Positions 17,660-31,100 of a stretch of DNA of 64,000 bases are shown one piece after another (the first letter of the stretch is position 1; the number at the start of each line of letters is the position of its first letter). A program made the position numbers and the translations under genes. Below the pieces are notes generated by a model. It searched no databases. It was given only the letters and a program-made list of their open reading frames with translations, and was not told where the DNA came from. The stretch is from Sclerurus mexicanus (lineage: Eukaryota; Chordata; Aves; Passeriformes; Furnariidae), in contig VWZF01013053.1 of the NCBI GenBank assembly GCA_013396755.1, positions 1,260,023 through 1,324,022 on the forward strand, given 5' to 3'.

Positions 17660-20600
17660 CCTGCTGCTGTCACTGCCCTGTTGCGCTCTTGCACTGAGAA
17701 CAAAACATGCCTGAAGTGTATCTTGATATCCCCACCTGGTGTTGTTCCCTCCTCGCTGGGGCACAGCCCCTGACCCCTGAGGGTGGTGTGTCCGCAGCTC
17801 TGGGCAGTTCAGGCTCTCCAACTCGGCCACCCCTTTTGCAGCTGAATCCTAATTCGGATTTCACATTGCCTTGTTTGGTGTGGGAGACCTCGGCCAAACT
17901 GGTGTTCAGCCAGAGCAGGGAAACGATAAAGTTGTAGGAATTCAAGGACACGAAAGAGACCTCAGGCGTAACCAGCAGTTAGCATTAGAGAAGACTAAAA
18001 TTGTAACTGGAGAAAAGGGGAATTGGCTTAAAGGGCAAGTGTTGCTGGTGTGCACCTTTTTGAATTCTTATGCGAGGGGCTGGGGAGCTGAGTGTTCTTT
18101 TAAAGTTCACATATATAGCTTATTTCTTAATACCACAGCGAAGATGTCCAAGTGATTAGATTTAGTCAGCATAGACTATTTATTTATTACCTTTATGTTT
18201 GCCAATAAAATGTTACATAGCATAATGAGTAATCTCTATAGCAATTAATTATTGGACCATAAATATTAAATAAAGTGTTTCTTGAATTTTCATCATAAGA
18301 CAAAAATTACTGGTGTGAGCTCACCTTGTCTTATTTTGACAGGGAGTTCAGAACTTCCTACAAAGTTTTGTTTTTTGTCTAAGTTGTGACTTAAGTTTCA
18401 ATTATATCTCCTTATTTACACTGAATTTAATCAGAGAGGTAAGAAGAAAGATAAAACTGACATTTGGTGTACCCAGTAGTTTTATTCAGGTATTTTGTAA
18501 AGTTGTTGAAAATAGAACTAATTATTGGAAATCTCAGCAGAATTTATGCTGGTGAAGGAGAAAATCAGCTTAGATGTGCGTGTTTGGACTGCAGCTCCCA
18601 ACACTGGGCTGGTGACCAGCAGTTCCCTTTTAAGGGGGAGAGTGTGAAAACATAGCAAAAACAGTAAAATTCAGCAGTTCCAAGGGACAACCAGTTGTGG
18701 GGGGTTTTGAGCACAGTTATGATAGTTACAAGGAGGTGATTTGATTTACTAACTCTCAAGGGCAAGGAATTTAATTTGACACACAATTTGAGTATGTTTC
18801 TTTAATGAGCAAATGTCATAATTTTATCATGCAATTAAGAAATTAATTTTTTTGTATAAGTCATAGCACGCTACAACTGCAACATATAGATGCTAGCATG
18901 AGGAAGATAAATCCTGCAGTTTCCTTAATGATACATCATAAAGTCAGTGCACCTCGGGTTTATATTATGGAATCTTTTAAAGTTAGTATGTTATCGTGGT
19001 TTCCAGTATGTGGCACTAATACTCAAAGTAGAATTGTTTGAGGAGGAGGAATTAATTGCAGATGGGAAAAGTGGTTTAGAACATTTGGCATTACCATGCC
19101 AGAGGATCTTCATTTAGCTCCTGCTTGTACTTTACTTTGTAGTAATGATACATTGTATTCGTGTGATAATTGATACCTAAAGCCAGATCCTGCTCTGTGC
19201 ACAGGAGCTTCTTGTGACTGATCTGCAAGCCAGAAACTAACACAGCATGGTGCTGCTTTGTTTTAATTCAGTATTTCTTCAACACAGAAGAATTCCCAGT
19301 GATGCCATCAGGAAATGTGTGCCAGGGTGCAGAGGATTGTGCTGTGTGAGGAACGGAGAGAGGACATGCCTGGCCTTGACTCGCCTTTGGTGGCTGATGA
19401 GGACCAACAGTGAGAACTGCAAGGTAACATGACTGGAAGCCTCAGCATTTTACAAGCATAAGGAAATAAAGCCAAATCTGTGTAATTCTCAAGAAGCCTG
19501 GAGGATAAGGGCAAGGAAATTTAGACTGACAACTCTCCAGGTCTTACTTTTCTCTGCCTTTCAGAGGCATTCACATCAGTGGAAAGTGTGTAGGACATCC
19601 CAGCTGTTTGATAACATTTTGCAGTGACTTTGCTTTGCAGCAGTGTGGATAACCCTACCAGGTTCAATGCACAAGGGAAATAGACTCCTGGTGTCTGTTT
19701 CCAGCAGAGTCCCACCTTGCTTAAAGAGTTGCAAATTTCGTATTATTTCAGTGAATTCCTGCACATCATCCTATGTTTGCATAAGAGCAGTTGTTTTGCC
19801 ACTGTCCAGAACATACCCAGATGTTTGGGATTTACTGAAGTGTTTCTGCTTAGCTTTCTCAGAAGCAAGGATTATTAAATCAAAGTAGATAGAAACAATG
19901 AATGTACTTTATCTAGGTTCCCATATTGGTACAAATGGCTGTAATATCTTAGCAGGAGTTGCAGGTACAGGTATAATACAAACTATATGCTTTTCATAGA
20001 AATATCACATACCTATTTACTGTATTTGACATTGTATATAATAACCCTAGACCCAGACACTAACAAATTGTCCACAGGAATAAAGAGAAGAATCATTTTA
20101 AAAGTGAGGCATGGACCAAGACGCCAAATGGTGATGCTTACTCATAAGCAAAATTTGATTTCATCAGTGATAGTCTGGAGAAACTGAAGTTTCCCAATTA
20201 TTGCTTAGAGTTTTAAAACTTCATTAAGATGTAATTGTTTCAAGCCAGGGCATTCAGCTCTTTAGTAACATGTAACAATGTAAAAAGTGATGTATATGTC
20301 AAGCCAAAACTGAACAGAATGATCTTTTCTTTCTCAATAAGCTACATTTTCCCATGGGGTGGTTGCTGTCCTGTTGCTTTTGAGCAGTGCCATACAACTG
20401 CCAGTCAGTCTCCCAGACTGCAGTGCCAGCAGACTGGCAGTGACAATGGCTTATTCATAATGTCTGTGCTCCTCCTTGATTCTTGATTGCAAAATGCATG
20501 TTAAAGTTGTTTTTTTTCTTATTTTCAGATGAGGTCTTAAATGTTTATGTGAACTAAGAAAGCATCTGTAGATGAAAAAGTAAAATAATCATTAATACAA

Positions 20601-23600
20601 TAATTCAGTCAAGAACTTTGTATGACCTCTCAGTTTCCCACTTTCTTTGCTAAAGTACTTGGGTACTTTGTCAATTCAAATACTTCCCTTCCTTACTGGG
20701 ATGCTGTGAGTATAAATACACTGTCCTTCTCCTGCAAAGAAAGAGCAAGAAGAGAAATTAAATGCTGAACCTCGTTAAGGGGCCTGAATGTTGGCATAAT
20801 GATCTTTAGGTTCTTACCTCAGACTGAAATCCAAGTGCTGAATTATGTTTCATATAAAATGTACCAAAGACATACACCTTAAACCTGGATAACCACAGTC
20901 CAGGCTGTTTGGACTTAGCAATTGAAAATGTTGAGAAGACTCCAGCAAGGCACTCCTGGGGTTATATGTTCCAGAATCTCCTTTTGGAGCTGGTGTGCTT
21001 AACTAGTCCTTTTGTAAGAGACCCATGATTCAGTCTTATTTGAGGACAGGATTGAAGGAAGAGATGATGGTTCTTGCCATTAATACAGTCAACTTTGCAT
21101 CACCAATGGATGGCCCAACTAGTGTTTGGAGAGCATGCTGAGATTCCCTCTGACTGGCTGGATTAGTGGCTAGGATACACCAGAGAACAGGGGGAAATAT
21201 CACGTAATATTAGTGCTGCATTATAGTTCTGAACCATAAGTGGTTCCTGTGAAACCAAATTAGGGGCATCCAGACCCTCTTCTTCTTTAGGTCAGGCAGA
21301 GTACGGATGCACAGAGCCAGACTTAGTCAGCAATGTACAGCAATATGTGCCTGGAACGGGTTCTGAGGTAACAGGTCTGCTGGGCTGAGCCAGCCCTGGC
21401 CAGAACTGAAGTGTGCTTGTATTGCCCTTCTCAAATGAGTCTCTTGTGTACATATGTCTCACTTGGCTCAGATCTGGCAGAACTTACTGTTTCAGGCTTA
21501 GTGCTTGGTCTGCAGTCCCTTTGGATTCTTGCAGGGCTTATTTGCTTGGCAGCTGGGCCACCTCTGACCTGGCTCAGTACCTCTCATCTGCAGAAACAAA
21601 GCTCTTTACAGCTGGGAACCAGCTTGGCCAGACAAACAGAAGATTTTTGTGTCAACTGAGCCTTACCATTAATGAGGCACGCTGAGCCCCTGGGCTTCCC
21701 ACTGCTACAGTGGGAATTCGGGTATAACAGCTGAGCAGGTAGCATGGAATGCAGATCTCCTGTTTCTTGCTCAGATGCTCTGTCTTCAGCCTTGCAAGGT
21801 TCAAATACCTATTCCCAGCTTTCCAGGAAGCGTTTTGTTGCCTCAGCAGCATTTTCAAACTGTGATGCCGTAGAGCTCGGAACCATTGCTCTGTGCAGCC
21901 AGGGAGGAGGAATCCAAAAGGGAGCCTGTTGACTGATCTCCTCTGAGAGAGAAGAGTGAGTACCTATGTCTGCATGTGCAGGCTTTTTTGGGTGAAATGA
22001 AGCAGTCTGAGGAGCTGCAAGGGTGTGCTCATCGGTGATCTTACAGGTGTTGTGACACATTTTGTGTCACCTTTTTGGAACCCTGTCAGGCTTCGAAACT
22101 TGGTCTGCTTTACTGTAGAAAACTGTTTTCACTTGACATCTGGAATTGTTTGTTGTACAGGGGAGGTTTTGGTGTAACTGTATCTGTTCTGTGCCGTTTG
22201 CTCTCCCACCAGGAGAGGGCACAGGCAAAGCAGGGGTAGAGACACTGGCAATCCACATAATGCAGCAGGGTTTGGAAGACGAACTAGAAGAGCATTACTT
22301 CTACTGGCCCTCAAAACCCAAAGTATTGTATCGGTTTTTTGGGTTTATGTGTTATTATATCACCAAAAAAAAAAAGTATAAAATTAATTATTAAACAGTA
22401 GTGAGGAAAAATAATAGTGCATTTGCTGGATGGGCATGTTTGCAAAGAGATTGTCACTTCTTTCCTGAATTCATTCAGGTCATTACTATGACACATCTGT
22501 ACTTTGTTATCCCAAATGAGCATGTAGAGCAATGCAATTGCACTGCGGAAAGAAGTGTGATGTGGAGAAGGGTATGCTTTTACTGAGGAGATAGCAGTTT
22601 ATAGAAGGAAGCTAAGGATTGCACTGCTGTATCTGAATATTTATTCTCAGACAATGTGTAATTCCAGGGCAGTCACGCTACAGCTGTTCAAAAGTATCAG
22701 CTGCTGAATTACAGCATCAGCACACATCTGTATTAATATGCTCCATCTTAAAGAGTCATTGGGGTGGTATATAAGGTCTTTGCATTATTTGATGTTTATA
22801 ATTTGATGGTTATTTGAAATTGCCGTAACAGAGAAGTTCATGGTGTTTTTTATAACTAGTGTAAGAATTCTAATTTTTGTACCACATAAACACTTGCAAT
22901 CCATTCTTCTTCCACTTACATGGTTATCTTAGGGTGTGATTCTTCTCTCTCACCACACTGGCACAGTGTCTTTTATTTCAGTGCAGCAGGATTGTTTCCA
23001 AGAGGTGCATCAGGCCCAAGACATCTTCCTTACAAGCAAAATTGAGAGGAATGGGTGTTCCCAAGTGTTGTCAGGAAAAGTTGTGGTACAGTGCAGAGCC
23101 TGATAAGTTCTGCAGATGATGAATTTTCCTCGGGTCCTGATATGTCAGCTCACATGTGTGGGTAACCTTCTTTATTTACCCTTTTATATGAAAATTAGCT
23201 ATGGCATAGGGAATATTGGCTGGGGAAGTGGTCAGGGATGTTCTTTCTCACAGGACATAAACAGCATATAAGAGCATCACCCCATGACAGTCTTGGTATT
23301 TTGTATTTATTAATTGCTTCAACGTTACTTGTTTTCTTTGAAGGATCAACAAAAATAGAGATAGAAAACTGCCTGGTATTTTGGGATACTTGTAGTAGGG
23401 AGAGCTAATTTAAGCAAGTCTCAGGTGTTTTTTAAACTAGTGCTTTTAGGAAGCAGGGCTTGTGCTACCTTTTTGATTGCTTTCACAGATGATAAGGTTG
23501 CAGCATAAGCTATATTGTATTAGCTGACAACAGACAATCCATCTAAAACACAGACTGCATGAGCATCTTTATTCTAGGAAGAGCTTTGATCAGAAATTTT

Positions 23601-26600
23601 TGCTTTTTTGAGACACACAAAGGAATCTAAACATGAAACACAACTGGAGGAAACCAGGCCTTTTAAGCTCTATTTCTCAGAAGCTTCTTACTTTCAATGG
23701 ATTCTTTAGATCTGCCTTCAAAGAAACTCCCAAAACTGTAGACATGGTTTCTCTAAGTGTGCATAAGCCAGGTGCCAGTACCAGCACTGGGAGAGCCAGT
23801 CCTGGGCACTCCAGATCTCTGCTGCTTTCTACAAGTTCTAGTGCCATGTGGATCCTGAGGCTGCAGCACCTGCCAGAACCGTGGTTTGGTTGACTTGGTA
23901 GCTGATGGTTAATTTGAACCACCAGCTCTGAGAGTAAGTCAGCAAAGACTGCAGGTCTCACCAGCACGTTGGACCTTGCCCTGTCTTGTGTTGGAATGGT
24001 TGGGCTTGCTGTTGTCCTCTCTGGTCACAACTACTCTAGTTTTCCTGCCCCAGGGTTCCCCAGCTATGCTAGTTTTCACCTATTGGAGTATTTTGGCCCA
24101 CAGTTTATGGGGTCAGGAGAGACTGATCTGAGTCACTGAGGTACTAGATGACAAATGCAGGAACTGGAAAAAAGATGGACTGGGAGTAATTACTGCATTT
24201 GGATGCATCTGTGTTAAAATGCAGACTGTGACTATGAATTTGGTTAAAATGGAGTACTGAAGGATTCTAACAGCAGTGTGTTCATAGTCAGCTGTTTGCA
24301 TTTTCTGAATGCAAACAGTACTTTCTATTCCTGTTTATCGCAGTGAATTTCACTGTAATAATGTTCCCAGATAAAGCTAAATCATGGGAAAGCCAGACAA
24401 TGCTGAAAGGCTGTCATTTCTGCTCCTAAGGAATGTTGTTATCTTCCAGCATGAACACCCTTGACATCAGCTGGTCGAGCAGCAATATTCCTAATGGAGA
24501 AGCACAAGGACACTAATAATGGGTTTGGCATTATCTGACAAGGCACATGTCTGTCCTCCAGAAGGACATAGAAAGGAAAAAACATATATTGTGCTTACTC
24601 AACAGTGTAATGTTCAGAATCATATCCATAGCCTAGGAAACAAAAAACATCATTCACTCCTTTGATGTTTACATGATGTGACAGTGTAAGGGCCTTTAGA
24701 GAAATAATGTGTTCTGATAGGTTTGGGATTTTTCTGTAACTCTGTGGCATACAAGGCACTGGGCCTCCTAAAACCTGAGCTCATTTTCTCCAGCTAAAAA
24801 CCAGATTGGAGGAGACACACCTAAGAGGAAAGCCAGAATTTGGAAAGTAGGGAGTTGTGATTGTCCTTTACACCAGGTGACTCCAGGCATGTTTAAGTGG
24901 ATGGATTCTGCAACAGGATGCATTTCACAAGCATTTAAATGGATGAACCAGAAAAAATGCTGAAGAGTTTTGATTCCCACTTCCTTGAGTGAGCTGATCC
25001 TTTTCTGGGATTAATCACTTAGAACAAAATTAGTAATAACTTACTTATTGAGTGATTTCTGTCTCAGTCTTTTTTAACATAATGCTGAATTTTTAATTTA
25101 ATTTGCTAATGCACTGGCAAATTATATCAGTGTATAGAAAGGATCCTTTAGGGATTGGCAACCCTGTTTTCCATTGGGCACTACATATACTAGACTCAGC
25201 AGCATGACACAATGCCACAAAATGAGCATAAGATTCTGTCTTTGAGCCTCTTCCTAAGACTCCATTAGAAATCTTGTTTCCTAAGACTCCATTAGAAATC
25301 TTGTTTCCTGACTGCAGCTCTGCACCAGTGTCTTCACCCTCTCCCCACTCACAGACTGGGTTTGTCCTTGCACTGCCAGGAGCATTCATGAGTCAATCTC
25401 ATGCTGAAACACAGGCAAGTTTATAGGCCTGGGTATGATATAAAATTATGAAGGTTTTAAGACCATATATTTGCAAAAACACAGAAAGTTTTTGCATACT
25501 TAAATACTCTCTGGTCTTATATCCAATAACATTTCATGCAAAATATGTCCATGACAAACCACATTTGATCTAGCACATGTGGGAACATTTGGGAAGTTTT
25601 TGCTCAGTTGTGATAGTACGTGGAAAGTTTGTAGTTGGATCTAAATTTCTGCAAAGAGTAATTGTGCAAAAATTAGCAGCTTTGATTTGGATCATCAGAG
25701 AGAAGATTCATGGGAACACAGAGCTTGCATTAGCCATACACATATTGGTGAACTTTGCCTTCTGTGGTTTCTAAGCACAAAATAGTGCTTGTCCTCATGT
25801 CAGGAAAAAATGTAATATCAGAGGTAATGTTATCCTGAGGTTTCACTTCGCTCAGATCAAGATATTTGCCAGTTATAACCCAGCAGAACATTTGCTAGTA
25901 TGATGCTGCCAGAGTTTAAATAATTAAAAATGAGTTTTCTTCAGCAAATGAATAAAGTACACCTAATGGAGCATTATCATTTGAATATCCTTTCTGTTCA
26001 TTAGTTGTTTGGTCATAAAATTCCAACACTTGCAATGGCTCATTCAGCCTTTTTTGGAAAATTGTCATGAAACAAGTGTCATGCCTTCTTCCTGATTGCA
26101 ATAGGATAGTAGATTTTGAAAATAACAGAAATTAAGCCCTCTCTTGTATAAACCTTTTCAGCCACAGCACTGAAAGCTCTTTCTAAAGGAGTTTGAGTCT
26201 TTATTCACTTTGTACAGCTGGGGATACATTTTGTGAGAACTCATCTCGCAAGCTGGTAGTACAGCTGAGGGAAATGACTTGGGTCTCCTGAAATCTCAGC
26301 TCACTGTCCTACTTGTGAGGACAGTCAGGGGCTGCTGCTGGTCTGGTTACATTTTCACTCAGGTATCTGTGGATTCTGTGTAGATCTGACACTGACTTGA
26401 AACAAGTGGAAGAATTGAGTGAAGATACTTGTCTTCCCATTTTTTGGTGAAGTAGTGCATGTGCTGCTCTGTACAATTATCAGTTCAGACTCTTCCTTCT
26501 GTTACACTTAGAAAGTCATATTTTAACAGGATTTCTTTGGTAGAAATGTGTACAATGCACTGATTCTCCCTGCCTTTATACTTTGCTCTTGGAGGACCTG

Positions 26601-27960
26601 GATGTGCTTTTTAACTTAGGTATTGGCAAAGTTCCTTGCCTTTATTCTTGTATGAACAAGATAGGCTTCTCAAGCCTGTCTATCTTCTTCTTCAAGGATG
26701 TTCTTCACCTAAATTTAAATGCATCCAAATTTCAGTGAGTGCTAAATTTTACTCCAAAGTGTTGTAACTAATTGAATTTAGGCAGCCATGTATAGAAATA
26801 CCCTATTTGCAGCTGCTGGTTGCTTCTATTTCATTTCAGGTTTGAAGTGGGGCAGAGTTCAAATACATCTACTGTGTTTTCATCAGTTCAACAGGAAACT
26901 CAGTTGTCATGGTAGAGCCATTCCCATCCAACTTTTACATAATAGCTAAGTGGTTAGAGCAGCCACCTTGGTTCACTTCCTTCTTCAGTTCTTATTTCAG
27001 AGAATTGTGCCCTTTCCTTTAGGTTTTTAAAATGATCTGAGAATAACGCTTTCCAGCACGCTCTTTGAGAGTTGGTTTTTTGTGCATTTAGGAATCCAGA
27101 AATCTGGAGGTCTAAAGAAGAGCAAGTAAAAGGCTGCCTGATCCTGAATTGCAATTGGTAACATATGAAAGCCAGGGTGGAAGATGCTTTTCTTGGGTTT
27201 CATACGCAGAATTCCTTCAGTTTTACTTAATGACAGAGCGGTGCAGATGCTAAAGAATCTCAAAGCAGATCTCCTTTTTGTCTTGCTTGTGATTTCTTCC
27301 ATCTGATTGTGGAAGAATTAACCACACCCAGATTTATCTCTCTCCGTGACAGACAGATCATAGTGTGGTGAAATTCATTGTGATCGTGCTGTGCAAAAAT
27401 AGCGAAATGCTTTTTAATTTGATCTCTGATGTTTGTCTAGAATCACATCTCCTTCAGGCATAGTTATCAGTAATACTACGTATAGCTGCTAGTGTGTTTA
27501 ATGCCATAAACACAAGAACTCTTTTACAATTTGTACAAATGCTTTGTTGTGGAAAAAATGAGGGTGTGAGAGATAATGTGAAAAAATATAATAATAAATA
27601 ACTATGTAACAATAAAGAAAGTGAAAAGGAATAATGGAAAATACATCTAATTGTCTGAATATGACTGTGAATTCTTTTAATTGGAAATTTTAAAAGAATT
27701 TAAAAAAAAAAAAAGAGAATGAACCCAGTGTCTGAATTATTTAAATAATCAAACCCCAATTTGCTTCAGTTAAAGACTTAGAGATGTTCCCAATGCTTTG
27801 ATTAAGAAAAAAATGAGAAAGTTTCTTATTCACCTCAGCAGGCAGCTCTGCAAAATGGAAGATCCCTGTGCTCCTCTGAAGCCATTTAATGCATATATGA
27901 GCATGGATTCCCAGAACTATCTATAATGCATATAGTGCTTTCTGCTCTCAGTGGCTTTTT
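17660..27960. other. Intergenic sequence, no gene recognised
   Basis: AT-rich, with stops frequent in all frames. I saw no exon with family resemblance and no clear interspersed repeat. The only local structure noted is the 27-bp duplication near 25.25 kb. It is the first part of the gap between ACTL6A and the next expected gene. Confidence 0.6.
25252..25305. repeat. 27-bp perfect tandem duplication
   Basis: Two identical adjacent copies of a 27-bp unit beginning TCCTAAGACTCC and containing ATTAGAAATCTTG; a four-base partial third copy (TCCT) follows. Confidence 0.9.
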
Positions 27961-27972
27961 TTCCCACTCTCT

Positions 27973-28184
27973 TGACGTCATTTGCCATTTGTGAGGGTTG
28001 CCAGGGTAATGACCAATCATCCCTGGAGAGATGCCTGCTAGTAAGGACAACATAGGCTTTCTCTTTTTTGGTATTCTGCAGTATGTGTTTGAGAGCTATT
28101 CTAGCATCAGGATTGCAGAACTTTTGTTTAGTTAGTAGGGAGGAAAGTTTACAGAGTATGAACTAACAGCTTACAAGCATTGAG
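27973..28184 (+). promoter_or_regulatory. Candidate promoter and non-coding first exon (CRE, RFX X-box, CCAAT, splice donor)
   Basis: Within 45 bp lie a perfect CRE (TGACGTCA, 27973-27980), a 12/14 match to the RFX X-box (GTTGCCAGGGTAAT, 27997-28010) and a CCAAT box (28013-28017). About 170 bp further on is a very strong splice donor, GAG|GTAAGTAAG, after 28184. The combination could be the promoter and first exon of an unannotated transcript, or an enhancer. No TATA box or coding frame is evident. Confidence 0.35.
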
Positions 28185-28189
28185 GTAAG

Positions 28190-31100
28190 TAAGGATTTTT
28201 CTTTTCTATTTTATTAACAGTCCTGTCTGGATTTATTCAAAACATTGAGCATCATTACTTTTGTTATTGTTGTTGTTTTTATGCATGTAGCTGACCTTGA
28301 AATTAGTAATAGCAGAGAGGTTTTCCTAATTGGAACAACGAAATCTTAGTAGTGCTGCGTATACAGCAGGTCGGGATTTTATTCTCCTTGTAAGTATGAA
28401 TGCCACAGCCTTTCTCATCAATACAATCACCATATACCTCCACTCATCCCCAGAATATTTTCAGAAGAATTGAAAATAAGAAATGCACAGTGTGTTGTAG
28501 TGGAGATTTCAGAGCATAAAATGTGGTTGCTTCTCAGGCAAATGGGAAGTTCTGAATAGTCTTCATTGTACTGTATATATGGAATAGGCCACATCAACTG
28601 GAAACTGAAAATCCAGAGTGGAGTCCTGTCCCATATGACATTGAAGATGTTGAACTCCTGTTGTTTTTAGATTTTGTCTATTGACTAGCCACTTGCAGGC
28701 TCACAGGCTCTTCGCTCACCCATGGAAAATGGGAAAATAAAGTCTCCAGACTGCATTTTTTGTGTAACTGGGATCAGTAATGTAAGCTGGTGGTGATAAT
28801 TGTCTTGCTGAATGGGCCCAAATTTTCTTCTTTAGCATGAGAGGGCACCTAAACGATCACAAGAAAGGAGGCAAAAAAAAAATATTTAGAAGTTCCCAAT
28901 GATCTCAGAAGTTTTTATGAAGTATTTACATGCAATCTGAGTTATGGCATATATGAGTGAAGTGGTTGGTTTGGGATGGTTTCATATTTTTGTTGTTGTT
29001 GTTTTAAATGACCCATATTAGAATTATTCAGAGTCCCAAGCATCTTTGTTGGTACAGCTTCCTGGGAGAAAGGGACAACTGATGCAGTTGTTGTATTGTT
29101 TTTCTGTAGAATTTCTAAAGTATCAAAGTTTAAATTAGTAACTGTCTCATCAAAATTACTCTTTGCTTAATATATGTGGACCTACGCATGTGCTTCACAT
29201 CCTGGCAGTCTTATGTGTCCTGATGGGCACAGCATATATTAACCAGAATAAAGCACATATTTATTTCACTCTATTTCCTGCTTACTGCAAATACATGCAG
29301 TGTGTCATTTTGACTCACGCTTTTCCCCAGTAGAAAAATACATTGGGGCATTTAATTTAGCATGGCAAATTCCAGTTGCTAAATTTTAGATGTGACTATA
29401 TATTCAGATATTTTTATGATAGCTTTGCATTATCAAAACTACTGGAGCACAGCAGTGAGGCTGGATGTCTGTGTATGAGAGAGAAGAGTATTCAGAGTGA
29501 CAATTTCAAAAGTCTGAGGTGAAAATGATCTTTTCATTAGTCTGTTGAGAAAATATGTTTGTTCAGAAAGTAAACCCGTTTCCTCTTTCTAAAAACTGTT
29601 ACTGGTTTTTGACATCTGTGTGCTTGATATCACTTTTAAGCAGTTCAAGATATGAATAATATTAAATGCTTAACACTTCAGGGGAAAAAAATCAGTAAGC
29701 ACAAAAAAAATATATCATTATCTAATGTTCATCAGCATTCCATATGATCCCCCCATTGTTATGAATCTGGGAAGCAAAACCACAAAATGATAATTTTGTA
29801 TTATTCTAGGTGGTGTCTTATGCCAGCAAAATAACATGATGAGAGCTAGATAAGGCATGTTAATCAGTAAAGTAGGTTTTCAAATGAGAGACAGAGGCAA
29901 AGCTTTCTGGAGAGGATGGTGGGTAGCAAGCCTGTCTTTCTGTCCTCCTTTTTCCTGTCTATCTGCTTCACCATCTTGCTTTCCAACCTGAAGATGCTCC
30001 GTAGCTGTATTATGCAGAGAATAACATTTTCTTTTGGACAGTGGGACAGAGAGAGAGAAGGGAAGCAGCCTGCATCGTGAATTGCTCACAGGATAGCTGA
30101 CAACAATTAGGGCAAGGCGTTTGTGGCTCTGAGGAACAATGCAGAGGCAAAGGGCAGGGCATAGTGAAGGAGAGCTCCAAGGCTGGGTGAAACCAAGGGG
30201 TTTGGTGGTGCAGGAAACTAACACAGAGCTGCAGGGGGCAGGCCTGGTTCCTGGAGCATCCCAGTGAATCTGCTGTGCAGGGTTTGGGGTGGTAAGTCGA
30301 GGAGGATGTGTTAGGTAGAGACAGACATTAAAGCTTGAGATACAGTGTTTGCCCTTGACACAATGTAAGTGCTGCTCAACAATTTGACCCTTTAAATGCC
30401 TTGTCTGTCTCTGGAAACTTTGAAGTGGCGAGTTCCAGTTACTTCTCTATCTTGTACTTTTGGATACATAGAAAAGAAGGGGAATAATTAACAACACAAA
30501 CTGACAAAAAATCAGGCTTCAGACCAGGATGGGAAAGTATGGAACAGGCTGAAAACCAAGGAGATACTCATGAATGAGAAGACATGTCAGGATGGCAAAA
30601 GAGAGGCTTATCCAGCATTTCCAGTGCTTATCCTGGAAAGATTGAGACATACGGGATAAGTGCAAGAATGTATAAAAACATTCAGTAGCCCAAACTCCTC
30701 ATCCCTCGAGAAACAGAAGGCAAAAATTAAATTAAGGTGAATAATCATCGAGTGAACAATAGTTTCTAAACATAGTGCATGACAAAGCGAATCACTATTG
30801 ATAACAGTGTTAGTACTACCATTGCCCTGGACAGCTCAGCCTGAACTGTGGCCTTTGCTGTTGGAGGTCCAATCTCCCGAGACCTGGTAGATTATTTTAT
30901 TTGAGAGATGTCATTTATCCATGATCTGGCACAGGTTACCTTTTTGGGTGGTTGTTTTGTGGGGTTTTTTTAATGTACAGTATCTCTGTGGATATATATC
31001 TCACAGGAATACTGCGAGTTCTAGTTTGTGACTGTAGTGATTAATGAGACCATCAGATGAAAACTTTACTAATTAGTTTTAATCAAGCCAAAGCCCTGTG

